Assembly (NCBI GenBank): GCA_963704855.1
Contig: CAVPHY010000017.1
Location: 210,509-274,508 of the forward strand
DNA: 64,000 bases
From: SZUA-36 sp963704855
GTDB lineage: Bacteria > Pseudomonadota > Gammaproteobacteria > Xanthomonadales > SZUA-36
Direction: 5' to 3'
Positions 1-10,600 of the stretch are shown in pieces (the first letter of the stretch is position 1; each line of letters starts with the position of its first letter). Under the pieces are notes generated by a model. The model was not told where the DNA came from, ran no database searches, and saw only the letters and a program-made list of their open reading frames with translations. Made by a program: the position numbers and the translations under genes.

Positions 1-268
1 CGACCTTCCCGCCGACGATGATGTTGATCGTGGCCTGCGGGGAAACCAGTGCGACCAGGTTCGCTTCCTCGGCTGAAAGCTCGATGTCTTCGAACTTGAG
101 GATATCCTTCTTACCACCTTTCTTTGAATGGCTGTTGATCAGTATGCTCATGGTCCGGTCACTCGACAGCCCCAGCACCCTGAGTACATCGAAGGCCATG
201 GAAGGCAGTATGTGGTCGATAACCGTGCCGTGATCGATCCGTTCGACTTTCATGTATTTATGCGACAT
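1..268 (-). CDS. pyrI: aspartate carbamoyltransferase regulatory subunit (partial)
   Basis: The reading frame starts at ATG 268 and runs off the left edge, so only about 89 N-terminal residues are present. The N-terminus has the PyrI nucleotide-binding domain pattern: a KVERIDHGTVIDHI start, then GGKKDILKFE and the PQATIN segment. PyrI binds ATP/CTP/UTP and allosterically controls the PyrB catalytic trimers in pyrimidine synthesis. Its zinc-binding C-terminal half lies outside the window. The start is one base past the pyrB stop, so the two are translationally coupled, as in enteric bacteria. Confidence 0.93.
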   Translation of the reverse strand, partial: MSHKYMKVERIDHGTVIDHILPSMAFDVLRVLGLSSDRTMSILINSHSKKGGKKDILKFEDIELSAEEANLVALVSPQATINIIVGGKV

Positions 269-269
269 G

Positions 270-1184
270 TTAACTACCTCCAATGACCATCGACAGCAAC
301 GCCATTCTGACCGGCACACCGTTAAATGCCTGTACGAAGTACTTGGCCTGCGGCATGGCATCGACTGCCGGTGTGATCTCGTTGATCCTCGGCAGGGGGT
401 GCATGACGATCATGTTGTCGGGCCCCTTGGATACGAGTTCCGGGTCGATCAGGTACTTGCCTGCGACCTTTTTGTACTCCACCGGGTCCGGAAAGCGCTC
501 TTTCTGGATACGGGTGACATATAAAATATCGGTATCACCGATCACCTGCTCCGGCGAGTGGCAGGCCGTTCCAAACTGCCCGCTGTCCCTGAGGTGGTCA
601 ACGACTTCACCCGGCATTTCCAGGCCTTCGGGTGATACCAGGTTGATGGTGTTGCCAAACTTGGATAAGGCGTACGCCAGTGAGTGCACCGTCCTGCCAT
701 AGCGAAGGTCACCGACCAGGCTGATGTTCAAACCCTCCAGCCGGCCCATCTCCTGCCGGATCGTGAACAGATCGAGAAGCGTCTGCGTCGGGTGCTGACC
801 GGCGCCGTCACCAGCGTTGATGATCGGCACATCCGAAAACTCGGTGGCCAGCTTGGCCGCACCCTCGCGCGGGTGCCGCAGGACGATCGCATCGGCATAA
901 CCGCTGACCATCCTGATGGTATCAGCCAGGGTCTCACCCTTGACGACGGAGGTCGCCTCGGTTCCCGCGAAACCAACAACCCCGCCACCGAGCCGGTTCA
1001 TTGCCGTTTCGAATGAAAGTCTCGTCCGGGTAGATGGTTCAAAGAAGATACTGCCCAGCACCTTACCCCTGAGACAGTCGTTGACTGCCTCACCCCTGGC
1101 GATCGCCAGCATACCTTCGGCGCGGTCCAGAACGTCAATAATTGCTTCAACCGAGAGGTCGTGAACCGAGATCACATGTCGCAT
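270..1184 (-). CDS. pyrB: aspartate carbamoyltransferase catalytic subunit
   Basis: 304 residues, near the usual ~310. It condenses carbamoyl phosphate and aspartate, the first committed step of pyrimidine synthesis. The carbamoyl-phosphate loop STRTR is at residues 51-55 within FFEPSTRTRLSF. HPTQ and the C-terminal HPLPR motif are also present. Followed directly by pyrI and preceded on the same strand by argF, with a GGGGTCAG palindrome between them. No obvious UTP attenuator was found in the leader. Confidence 0.97.
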   Translation of the reverse strand: MRHVISVHDLSVEAIIDVLDRAEGMLAIARGEAVNDCLRGKVLGSIFFEPSTRTRLSFETAMNRLGGGVVGFAGTEATSVVKGETLADTIRMVSGYADAIVLRHPREGAAKLATEFSDVPIINAGDGAGQHPTQTLLDLFTIRQEMGRLEGLNISLVGDLRYGRTVHSLAYALSKFGNTINLVSPEGLEMPGEVVDHLRDSGQFGTACHSPEQVIGDTDILYVTRIQKERFPDPVEYKKVAGKYLIDPELVSKGPDNMIVMHPLPRINEITPAVDAMPQAKYFVQAFNGVPVRMALLSMVIGGS

Positions 1185-1243
1185 GATGTTTCCCTGATAG
1201 ATGTTTGCGCGTTTGCGTATGTTAAACCATTTGCCTAATGGAT

Positions 1244-1338
1244 GGGGTCAGAGTAAAGGGCCAGAGTAAATACACGTACCCCTCCCATGAGGCACCAACT
1301 TGTGGGGTATTTACTCTGGCCACTTGTACTCTGACCCC
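1244..1338. repeat. REP-like inverted repeat (GGGGTCAGAGTA family)
   Basis: Imperfect palindrome starting GGGGTCAGAGTAAA and ending ACTCTGACCCC. Each arm has a second CCAGAGTAAATAC block, and the loop is about 35 bases. A closely similar element lies at 3396-3487. The GGGGTCAG core is typical of gammaproteobacterial REP elements mobilised by REP-associated tyrosine transposases; no such transposase is in the window. It separates argF from pyrBI. Confidence 0.85.
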
Positions 1339-1362
1339 GTCACTCCCCGTCACTCCCGTCGT

Positions 1363-2367
1363 TCACTGGCTGCCGAGCGTGGCCACCAGCAGTGCCTTTA
1401 TCGAATGAACCCGGTTTTCCGCCTGTTCAAACTGGATACCGGCATCGGATTCGAAAACCTCCTCGGTCACCTCCAGCGCATCCATGCCGAATTTTTCAAA
1501 GACCTGCCGGCCGACCTCGGTTTCGAGGTTATGGAAGGCGGGCAGACAGTGCATGAAGCGCACCCTTGGGTTGCCGCTTGCGGCCATCAGTTTGGCGTTG
1601 ACCTGGTAGGGTTTGAGCAGCTTGATACGTTCCTCCCAGGTTTCGGGCGCTTCACCCATGGATACCCATACATCGGTATGGATGAACTGTACATCCTTGA
1701 CCGCCTCAAACGGATCTTCGGTGATGATCAGCTTGCCCTTGTTCTTCTTCTCAAGCCGGCGTGCAACCTCGAGCATCTCTGCGCCCGGCCATAATTCTTT
1801 TGGCGCGGCAATACGCACATCCATACCCATCAGGCAACCGGCGATCAAAAGCGAGTTGCCCATATTGGAACGCCCGTCGCCCACGTAGGCGTATTTGAAA
1901 CAGTGCCACGGCTGGGGCATGAACTCACGCATGGTCATCAGGTCGGCACACATCTGGGTCGGATGAAATTCATCCGTCAGACCGTTGAAGACAGGCACAC
2001 CGGCATAATCTGCCAGCTCCTGTACGATCTGCTGACCCGCACCACGGTATTCGATGGCATCGTACATACGTCCCAGCACACGCGCGGTATCCTTGACGGA
2101 TTCCTTTTTGCCAATGTGCGACCCGGCCGGATCGAGATAGGTCACGTTGGCGCCCTGGTCATAGGCGGCCACTTCGAATGCACAACGTGTGCGGGTCGAT
2201 GCCTTTTCAAAGATCAGGGCGATGTTTTTACCGCGCAGTCTCTGCACCTCGGTACCTGCGTACTTGGCACGTTTCAGATCCCGCGCAAGGTCGAGAATGT
2301 AGGTCAGATCCCGTTTCGAAAAATCCAGCAACTTGAGAAAGCTGCGATTCCTGAGATTAAACGACAT
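1363..2367 (-). CDS. argF: ornithine carbamoyltransferase
   Basis: 334 residues, full length for the family. It makes citrulline from ornithine and carbamoyl phosphate in arginine synthesis. STRTR is at residues 57-61, followed by HPTQ and, near the C-terminus, MHCLPAFH. It lies upstream of pyrBI on the same strand, so the two users of carbamoyl phosphate are adjacent. I cannot tell an anabolic enzyme from a catabolic ArcB type by sequence alone. No arc genes are nearby, which favours the anabolic role. Confidence 0.95.
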   Translation of the reverse strand: MSFNLRNRSFLKLLDFSKRDLTYILDLARDLKRAKYAGTEVQRLRGKNIALIFEKASTRTRCAFEVAAYDQGANVTYLDPAGSHIGKKESVKDTARVLGRMYDAIEYRGAGQQIVQELADYAGVPVFNGLTDEFHPTQMCADLMTMREFMPQPWHCFKYAYVGDGRSNMGNSLLIAGCLMGMDVRIAAPKELWPGAEMLEVARRLEKKNKGKLIITEDPFEAVKDVQFIHTDVWVSMGEAPETWEERIKLLKPYQVNAKLMAASGNPRVRFMHCLPAFHNLETEVGRQVFEKFGMDALEVTEEVFESDAGIQFEQAENRVHSIKALLVATLGSQ

Positions 2368-2502
2368 GATAGCTCTCCTCTGGCCCCTTGCGTTCGTTAG
2401 TGCCCTGCATCATCAAGTACAATAAACTTCGCCGAAAAACTTTTACTGACCTACGTCAGGATTTCGCGTAAATCTTTATAAAAAACACAACAAGGGTTCA
2501 TA

Positions 2503-3408
2503 GTGAAGCGCCAAGAGCAACAAGGGGTCATCATCTGGTTGACCGGTTTATTGATTTGCCTGTCGGCAATGGCGCTGGCCGGTCCGGCCGACGACCTCGC
2601 ACTGGGTGACCAGGCCTGGTCACAACGCGCCCTGGGCCACCAGGGCTCGCGGGCTGCAGCGGAGCCCATAGAGGAAGCCATCAACGCCTACCGTCGCGTT
2701 CTGAACGCGGACCCCGATAACCTCGAAGCGCGCTGGAAACTGTTACGCGCCTTTTACTTCAAAGGCGAGTTTGTACTGCAAAACGACCCCGACCGCCTTG
2801 CACTTTATAAAGCGGGCCGTGAAATCGCCGAGACCGGCAGGCTGCAGATCGAGTCCAGCTATGGGCTGAGCGGCAGCCTGTTCAAACTGCCACCTGCAGA
2901 GGTGGCGAAAGCCGTCGGCGACCAGGCCGATGTCGCCGAATACTGCTTCTGGGCAACCGCCAACTGGGGTCTGTGGGGACAGTACAGCGGCAAGATGATT
3001 TCCGCACTCACGGGGCTGGTATACAAGCTGCGTCAGTTCGCCGAAATCATGGTACTGATGGATGAGGGTATCGAAAATGGAGGGGGCCACCGTTTGCTCG
3101 GTCAGCTCAATGCGCGGGTGCCGAAAATTCCGATTTTTACGTGGTGGGTCGATCATGACCTGGCCATCCGCGAGCTCCGGCTTTCGCTGCATGTGGCACC
3201 CGACAGCCTGTTGAGCAAAATTTACCTGGCCGAAGCCCTGCTGAAATATCGTCCCGGAGAAAAAGAGGAGGCGCTGAACCTTTTGCAGGACGTGGTTACC
3301 AGCAAGCCCGACCCCGGCCGCCTGGTAGAAGACACCCGGGTGATCGAGGATGCCGGGGTGTTGCTGGCCGAAATGCTGGGGTCAGGCCGAAGGCTGGGGT
3401 CAGAGTAA
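2503..3408 (+). CDS. exported TPR-like protein of unknown function
   Basis: 301 residues from a GTG start. A Sec signal peptide covers roughly residues 9-26 (hydrophobic, ending ALA). The mature part has helical TPR-like segments, e.g. around residues 55-85 (AINAYRRVLNADPDNLEARWKL) and 225-260. Diverges from argF across ~135 bases. The last residues (GSGRRLGSE) and the stop codon come from the GGGGTCAG repeat at 3396-3487, so the original C-terminus may have been replaced. No specific role is recognised. Confidence 0.75.
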   Translation: MKRQEQQGVIIWLTGLLICLSAMALAGPADDLALGDQAWSQRALGHQGSRAAAEPIEEAINAYRRVLNADPDNLEARWKLLRAFYFKGEFVLQNDPDRLALYKAGREIAETGRLQIESSYGLSGSLFKLPPAEVAKAVGDQADVAEYCFWATANWGLWGQYSGKMISALTGLVYKLRQFAEIMVLMDEGIENGGGHRLLGQLNARVPKIPIFTWWVDHDLAIRELRLSLHVAPDSLLSKIYLAEALLKYRPGEKEEALNLLQDVVTSKPDPGRLVEDTRVIEDAGVLLAEMLGSGRRLGSE

Positions 3409-3487
3409 AGTGCCAGAGTAAATACACGACCCTTCCTATGTGGCACCAACATGTGGAGTATTTACTCTGGCACTTTACTCTGACCCC
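3396..3487. repeat. REP-like inverted repeat supplying a stop codon
   Basis: Palindrome GGGGTCAGAGTAAAG...CTTTACTCTGACCCC with an inner CCAGAGTAAATAC block on each arm, nearly the same as 1244-1338. A further GGGGTCAG half-site is at 3378-3385. The left arm contains the TAA that ends the upstream gene. It sits between convergent genes and may also act as a terminator. Confidence 0.85.
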
Positions 3488-3499
3488 GTTCTTGCGGTT

Positions 3500-4642
3500 T
3501 TATTGATCGGTGACCAGCTCCATCAGGGGCCGGTCGTAATAGGCCATCATATCTTCGGGGGCAAGTGCACGTGCGCGTAACAGGCTTTCCTCTGCTGCGG
3601 CCTGTTTACCGGACAGATACTGGGTCTTGGCCAGCGCAAAGTGCAGCTTGTGGTCGTTATCCTTTTTCTGTATCGCCTTTTCCAGCAGGCTGATGGATTC
3701 ATCATACTGCTCGTGTTCGAGCGCCTCGTCGCTCAACCTCAAAAGGTAGTAGGGGTTATTTCTCCTGTATCTTTCAACTCTTGGCTCGAGCCTGGCTGCA
3801 GATTCGAAGTCGCCCTGCTCAACGTAAACCTCGTAAAGATTACTCAACGCGGAGTATTCGTTCACGTCGATCTGGAGTGCGTGGTTAAAAACAAAAGCCG
3901 CATCATCCAGCTGATCATTACGGCCATAGATCACACCGAGGTTCACCCAGGGATCGGTTGCTTTTGAATCGGCGTTGATGGCACTGCGCATGTATGCATA
4001 GGCGGTGGGCAAGTCGTTAACCAGCAGTGACTCCACGGCGATATTGTTCAGATAGAGGGCCTTGGCATAGCTATCGTCGACGATTCTACGGCGCGCGGTC
4101 GGATGAATCTTGATACCGCTGACATCGACCACCCAGGTCATGCGCTTGGTTTCGATTACAACGTTGACGTGCTTGACCAGCAACACGGTATCGTCATCAT
4201 AGTCAGACCATTCCGGACGTCTGAAAACCTCCTGGTAGTAAGCGTTCAGCCCGGCCCGGCGAGCCAGGGCAATCATCATGTTGGAAAAACCGATACAGTT
4301 GCCCGTACGTTTTTCGAAAGCCTCTGCGGCTGTCAAAGTCTGAAGTTCATCATACTGAAACCCCAAAACACCGGACCTGATAACGGACGTGGTCAGCAAT
4401 TCCAGCCGGGTTTGCGCACTGGAATACTCAAGAACATAACGTTCGAGGAACTTTTCCATGGCGGGTGAGATCGCCAATACATCGACATCTTCGACCTGGA
4501 CCGGGGGGTCGGCGTTGCGCAGGGGTGGCGGGTTGATCTTTCCGGGTTGCAACGACGCACAGGCATTGAGCAGCAGAATCCCCGCCAACAGAAACAACCT
4601 GCCGGATAGGAATGGATGGACCATGTCGTTCAACCGTTTCAT
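3500..4642 (-). CDS. lipoprotein with transglutaminase-like and TPR domains
   Basis: 380 residues. The signal peptide ends in the lipobox LLNAC (Cys28). A transglutaminase-like fold follows, with the likely triad Cys116 (RTGNCIGF), His158 (LVKHVNV) and Asp173 (WVVDVSG). TPR units fill residues ~205-375 (e.g. DPWVNLGVIYGRNDQLDDAAFVF). Such proteins sit at the inner face of the outer membrane or in the periplasm; substrates are unknown. Met7 is an alternative start. Convergent with the TPR gene at 2503. Confidence 0.82.
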   Translation of the reverse strand: MKRLNDMVHPFLSGRLFLLAGILLLNACASLQPGKINPPPLRNADPPVQVEDVDVLAISPAMEKFLERYVLEYSSAQTRLELLTTSVIRSGVLGFQYDELQTLTAAEAFEKRTGNCIGFSNMMIALARRAGLNAYYQEVFRRPEWSDYDDDTVLLVKHVNVVIETKRMTWVVDVSGIKIHPTARRRIVDDSYAKALYLNNIAVESLLVNDLPTAYAYMRSAINADSKATDPWVNLGVIYGRNDQLDDAAFVFNHALQIDVNEYSALSNLYEVYVEQGDFESAARLEPRVERYRRNNPYYLLRLSDEALEHEQYDESISLLEKAIQKKDNDHKLHFALAKTQYLSGKQAAAEESLLRARALAPEDMMAYYDRPLMELVTDQ

Positions 4643-4791
4643 TTCAGATACTTCGGTACTAACTCCTCGACAACGATACTACACTTGAGTTCATGTACTC
4701 CAGGCAGGGTGGTGTCGATTCAACAGAGCCTGGTGCGGCAACTACTTAAAACAATCTCAGCTTTTGAGAAATCTACCAGTATGATAACGCT

Positions 4792-7638
4792 ATGACGAAC
4801 ACCCGCTCAGACAATTCAACGCAAATCCCAGGTCTTTCGGCTCAAATACTTGATTATGAGCAATTGTTCGGGCGCCTCAGGGCCGGCCACACCCTGGTTA
4901 CCGGCAATAGCCGCCTCGCGCGCATATTGGCGGGCTTGTACAAGCAATGGCGCAGCGGGCAGGGCGACCGTCAGTGGCCAAGCCCGGTTATCACCCCCTG
5001 GAACCTGTGGCTGGATGAGCTCTGGGTAGCGGCCAGTTTGCACGGCGTTGAGGGCACTGGCCGCGCCGTGCCCGGCAGCAGGCAGCTGGTCAACCTGTGG
5101 GAAAACACCTTAAAAAGTGAGCCATTCGCACACCAGTTGTTGCGCCCGGAGTCACTCGCAAGCCAGCTCCGCGATACACGCAGGCTGGTTTGCGAATGGC
5201 AACTGGATATGAAAAACCCGGCCTGGTTTGGCCAGCAAAATGAAAATCACGCGGCCTTTTATCAATGGAACAAGGCCTTTGAAAAGCACTGTGAAGCTGG
5301 CGGCTGGGTCAGCCCGGAAGAGCGCTCGGGCATACTGTGCAAAGCCATCGATGATGGCCTGTTATCGGCACCGCAAGCGGTCGATCTTATTGGGTTCGAT
5401 GAATTCACACCTGCCCAGGCAGAACTGTTGACGGCCCTGGCCAAACACGGCCCCGATGCTTGTCACCTGAAAATCACTGCCGCGCGGAACAAGGCGGTAT
5501 TGTGGAAGAGCAGGGACAGTAAAGACGAGCTGGTGCAAATGGCACGCTGGGTGCGTCACTGGTTTGAGAAAGACCCGGGCTCCAGCATCGCCGTCGTCGT
5601 ACATGACCTGGAGTCAAGACGGGCGCTTATCGAGCGGCACCTCGAAGATATCCTCACACCCGGCGGCAGCCAGCAGACAAAACCATGGAATATCTCCATG
5701 GGCGTACCACTTTCCCGAATACCGATGATCGAATCGGCCTTTGACCTGCTGAAGTTGCTGGATAACCGCATCGAGATACAGGATATCGGCCGTGTGCTGA
5801 GATCCCCCTGGCTGCGTGGTGCGGTGGCCGAGAGAAACAACCGCGCCCTGCTTGAAAAGTGCCTGCGGGATAAGTATCCGCGACAGCTGAAACCGGGTGA
5901 GGTGCTTTACCGGGCAAGTGAGATTAATAAACACGACCACCATCACAATGAACTGCCGGAAGACCAGCACGAACCGCAGCGCTGGAACTGCCCGGAGCTG
6001 GCCGCCGTGCTCAAAACCCTGCAACGTTTCGAGGCGGGCAGCAAGGGCCAACGCCTTGCTTCCGCCTGGGCCGAATCATTTGATCAGCTGCTCGTAAGTC
6101 TTGGCTGGCCGTTGTCGAAGGAAACCGGCAATGAGCTTCCGGCCGGGGAACGAACCCGGGAACAGACCCGCAACTGGCAGGCCCTGCAGGCTTGGCGGGA
6201 ATGTTTGCGCGAGCTGGCTTCGCTGGACGCAACGGCACCCGCGCTGGGCCGCAAAGCGGCAATCAACCAGCTCAAACAGGTCTGCCGGGAAAAGATTTTC
6301 CAGCCGCGCACAGCCATCGCACGCATCCAGGTCCTCGGTTTGTACGAAATTAGCGAACTGCGTTTCGATCATTTGTGGGTACTCGGTCTGCACAACAATA
6401 ACTGGCCGCCCGGCGCCAAGCCCAATCCGTTTATCCCCGGCAAGTTGCAAAGGGAGGCAGCCTTACCCCACTCCAGCCCGCAGCGTGAACTGGCCGTTGC
6501 GATCACGATTACCCGGCGCCTGTTGGAGACGGCCCCGGATTGCGTATTCAGCTACCCCGGTCAGCTCGATGGTGAGGATGTTTTTGCCAGCCCCCTGTTC
6601 GAAACTGCCGGTATTGAAACGGTTGAAACGCTTCCGGGCTGGTCACAGCCCGACTGGCCCGCGGTCGTCGCCGCATCGGCACGCCCGCAGATTCATGAAC
6701 TAACCATGCCGGGCAGGCTTGTACACGGAACCGCGAGGGGTGGCAGTTCCATTTTGAAGCACCAGGCACTGTGCCCGTTCCGCGCTTTTGCCAGCAACCG
6801 GCTGGGCGCCGACGGCCTGGAAACACCGGCCGATGGCATCAGTGCGATGCTGCACGGCAGCCTTGTGCATAGCGTGCTGGAAAACTTCTGGAAGGAAACC
6901 AAAACCCTGTCCGCCTTGTTGTTACTGGATGAGGATTCCTTGAGCGCACGTGTTCGCCAACATGTAACCGATGTGACCGACGAGGAACTTGGCCTGCAGC
7001 AACGTCCCGCGTTCCGCAAGGTCGAAGCCGATCGTGTTTTCCGTCACGTAATGGAGTTTCTGCGGCTGGATATGCAGCGCGAGGCGTTTGAGGTGATTGG
7101 TTTCGAAAAGGAAATCCTTCCCGAAATCGAAGGCCAGGTCATACGCCTGATCATAGACCGGGTTGACCGGCTGCCATCGGGTGAGGAGATCATCATCGAC
7201 TACAAGACCGGCAAGGTTGAACCAAAGAAATGGTTTGGCGAGCGGCCCGAAGACCCGCAATTACCCCTGTATGCCATCAGCGCAGAAAAAACACCGGCCG
7301 CGGTGGCGTTTGGAATCATCCGCGATGATGGTTGTTCCTTCAAAGGCGTGGTTACCGAAGCCGGCCTGTTACCTGATTTGCCACCCAGGGAAAACAGCAG
7401 CACCCGGGAGCTGATTAAAGCCGGTCAGAACATGCCTGATACCATCGAAAACTGGCGGAAGATCCTGCACGGCCTGATGGCTGATTTCCTGGCCGGAAAT
7501 GCCGCCATCGACCCCAAGGGAAGCACCGCGATCTGCGCAAAAAGCTATTGCGAGTTGCAGCCGCTATGCCGTGTCGGGGAGTTGGCACAACGGCCAAGGA
7601 CCAGCCACGAAGACAGACCGAAGGAGGTTTCACCATGA
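4792..7638 (+). CDS. AddB-like PD-(D/E)XK nuclease with Fe-S staple (probable DNA repair protein)
   Basis: 948 residues. The C-terminal RecB-type nuclease has the motif IIIDYKTGK near residues 800-805. Four cysteines (C661 in ALCPFRAFA, then C915, C920 and C926) fit the split cluster that holds a 4Fe-4S centre in AddB/Cas4 nucleases. The N-terminal ~600 residues resemble inactivated helicase domains. The stop overlaps the next gene's ATG (ATGA), so the pair is translated together as a likely double-strand-break resection enzyme. I believe it belongs to the family annotated probable DNA repair protein TIGR03623. Confidence 0.88.
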   Translation: MTNTRSDNSTQIPGLSAQILDYEQLFGRLRAGHTLVTGNSRLARILAGLYKQWRSGQGDRQWPSPVITPWNLWLDELWVAASLHGVEGTGRAVPGSRQLVNLWENTLKSEPFAHQLLRPESLASQLRDTRRLVCEWQLDMKNPAWFGQQNENHAAFYQWNKAFEKHCEAGGWVSPEERSGILCKAIDDGLLSAPQAVDLIGFDEFTPAQAELLTALAKHGPDACHLKITAARNKAVLWKSRDSKDELVQMARWVRHWFEKDPGSSIAVVVHDLESRRALIERHLEDILTPGGSQQTKPWNISMGVPLSRIPMIESAFDLLKLLDNRIEIQDIGRVLRSPWLRGAVAERNNRALLEKCLRDKYPRQLKPGEVLYRASEINKHDHHHNELPEDQHEPQRWNCPELAAVLKTLQRFEAGSKGQRLASAWAESFDQLLVSLGWPLSKETGNELPAGERTREQTRNWQALQAWRECLRELASLDATAPALGRKAAINQLKQVCREKIFQPRTAIARIQVLGLYEISELRFDHLWVLGLHNNNWPPGAKPNPFIPGKLQREAALPHSSPQRELAVAITITRRLLETAPDCVFSYPGQLDGEDVFASPLFETAGIETVETLPGWSQPDWPAVVAASARPQIHELTMPGRLVHGTARGGSSILKHQALCPFRAFASNRLGADGLETPADGISAMLHGSLVHSVLENFWKETKTLSALLLLDEDSLSARVRQHVTDVTDEELGLQQRPAFRKVEADRVFRHVMEFLRLDMQREAFEVIGFEKEILPEIEGQVIRLIIDRVDRLPSGEEIIIDYKTGKVEPKKWFGERPEDPQLPLYAISAEKTPAAVAFGIIRDDGCSFKGVVTEAGLLPDLPPRENSSTRELIKAGQNMPDTIENWRKILHGLMADFLAGNAAIDPKGSTAICAKSYCELQPLCRVGELAQRPRTSHEDRPKEVSP

Positions 7639-10600
7639 ATCAACCTTCCGATTGGCTGCAGCGGGAGCAGGCCTGCGACCTGGCCAATTCCTGCATCGTG
7701 CAGGCGCCTGCGGGCTCCGGTAAAACCGAGCTGCTGACCCAACGCATGCTGGGTTTGCTGGCGCAGGTGGAGAACCCGGAAGAGGTCGTTGCAATCACAT
7801 TCACACGCAAGGCAGCGGCAGAAATGAGCCACCGGCTGCTGGGCCATTTAAAGGCCGCCGCCCTTGAGAAAAACGGCAGGAATGCACGCGAAACACTGAA
7901 ACCGCACGAGCAGGTCAGCCGTGAACTGGCCCTTGCGGTGCTGGAAAATGATGCCGGGCAGGGCTGGAGCCTGCTGGAGCAACCCAGCCGTCTGCGTATC
8001 CGCACAATAGACAGCCTGTGCAGCGAGCTTGCACGTCAGCTTCCCTTGTTGTCCGGTCTCGGTGGTGGCCAGCAGATCGCGGTTGACGCCGATGCGCTAT
8101 ACCGCACGGCCGCAACCCGCACCATGGCGGCTATCGAGGATGACGGGGACCCGCTACAGGCCGATGTTATCCGGGTGCTGGATCGTTACGATAACCAGTA
8201 CGACCGGCTGGTGGAGCTGCTGACCGCGATGCTGGCCAGCCGCGAGCAATGGATCGGCCACCTGCTGGATGCCCGCTGCGGTGATGGCTTTGACAGGCAG
8301 GGTATGGAAGATGCCTTGAGGTACCTGGTCGAGGTGCAGCTTGGCAAAGCGCGGCAACTAACACCCGATAGCCTGTTGCTTGCCCTGCCCCGTTTTTATC
8401 GCTATGCCATATCCAATGCTGCGCAAAACGAAGCCGAGCTGCGTGACCTGCTGGAAACCGCCGGCGGCTTCGATTCTGAATTCCTCGACCTGCCGGATAT
8501 TGCAGAGGCGTTGCCGCATTGGAAAACCATGATCAACAGCCTGCTCACAGCAGGCGGTACGATGCGCAAGTCGGTGACGGCCAAAGAAGGCTTTCCCGCA
8601 CCTTCCGGTGCAAGGGGCGACGACAGGGTGAGATATGCAGCTTACAAGGATGAGTTTTTTGCCTTGCTAAACGAGCACCGCGAAAACGACGCCCTGATCA
8701 GCATTTACAACACCATCAGCACACTACCCAACCCGGTGTATGAAGACGAAGCCTGGGAATCACTCGAATCCCTGATACGGATCCTGATTCGCGCCACCGT
8801 TAACTGGGAAGTGGTGATGGCTGAAAATGGCGAGGTCGATTTCAGCGAAATGGCCAACCGGGCCATCCGCTCGCTCGGCCACGAGCATGCACCCAGTGAT
8901 TTGGCGCTGCGCCTGGACTATCGCATACAGCACCTGCTGGTGGATGAGTTTCAGGATACCTCTTTCAGCCAGGTGCATTTGCTGGACAAGCTCACCACCG
9001 GCTGGAGCGATGGCGACGGTCGCACACTGTTTTTGGTGGGTGACCCGATGCAGTCCATCTACCGCTTCCGCAAGGCCGAGGTGAGCCTGTTTATCAAGGC
9101 CTGGCAGGGCCGCCTGTTCGATCACATCCGCCTGATACCGTTGCAACTTAGTGTGAACTTCCGCTCGACCAAACCCATCGTGGTTTGGGTCAACCAGGTT
9201 TTTCCCATGGTGATGCCCCCGCAAAGCGATGCCGTCCTCGGCGCCGTCAGCTACACTGCGGCCGACACCAAACCCGATGTACCGGATAACGGTAACGTCG
9301 TTATTCAAATCTTGCCGGAACGTGATGACGAGGAAGAGGCGCGGCAGGTTTGCGAAGTAATAGGCCAATGCAGTGCGGATGAAACCATCGCGGTGCTGGT
9401 GCGTTCGCGCAGTCACGCAAGCGCCATATTAGCCGAGCTCGACCGCCTGAAACAGGACCAGCCCCGCTATCGGTACCAGGCCATAAAGTTTACCCCGCTC
9501 GCTGCAACAACCCTGATCCAGGACCTGGTTTCACTGACGCTGGCATTGCTGCAACCGGCAGACCGGCTGGCCTGGTTGGCCAGCTTGCGTACACCGTTCA
9601 TCGGCCTCGACCTGGCCGACCTGGACGCCTTGGTGGCCGGCAACTCCGATAGCATTATCCTGGATGGTATCAGCGCAGGTGCCGGCGAGCACGCGCACGG
9701 TCGGTTTTCCGGTGATGGCCGGCAGCGCCTGCAACGCACCGGGCCGGTATTGCTGGATGCCGTCAACCGGCGGGGCCGGCAATCGGTACGATCACTGGTG
9801 GAATCCACCTGGATAAGGCTCGGCGGGCCCGCCTGTATTGAAAATGACAGCGAACTCAATGACGCAGCAACCTATTTTGACCTGCTTGATACCCTGGAGG
9901 CTGAGAGCCTGCCCATAGACCGCGACACCCTGGATTTACGCATGAAAGAACTGTATGCGGAACCGGATGCCAGGGCCGATGGCAAACTGCAGATCCTGAC
10001 CATCTATTCCGCCAAGGGTCTGCAGTTCGATACGGTTATTCTGCCGGGTCTCAACCGTTCACCCCAGGGTGACGGCAACAAGCTGTTGCACTGGTTTGAA
10101 CTCGCCGGTGAGGACCGGATCGTGATGTCACCGATGCGCAACACCGCGGAAAAGGAATTGCAGAAAAAATCTGGCGACCTGATCCAGTTTATTTCCAATG
10201 TCGAAAAACAGCGCAAGAACCTCGAAGACGGCCGCCTGCTCTATGTTGCCACCACCCGCGCCATACAGAAGCTCTACCTGTTTGCTGCCATCAAGCCGAC
10301 CGCAAAAGGTGAGATCAAGGCAAACAACAGCAGTTTGCTGGGTGGCTTATGGCCTGCGATAGAGGGTATTCAGACACCCCTGATCAGCGAAGCTGCGGGT
10401 GATTTGCAGGTCACCGGTGAGCAGGAGCCGGATGAAAACGAGGAAGATGATATGGGTGTAAAGGCGCTGCCGCAGGAATACCGCCGGCTTTCTTCCGAAT
10501 GGCAGCTGCCGCCGCCACCCGAATCCGTTCAGCTGGAGAAAGCCGGGTTCGAAGAAGCGCAGGACTATATCGAGTTCAGCTGGGCCGGTGAAGATGCGCG

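Noticed and set aside
1185..1243. pyrBI attenuator or leader peptide
   Set aside because: No short leader frame with a terminator and U-run could be found before pyrB; the nearby hairpin is a REP element.
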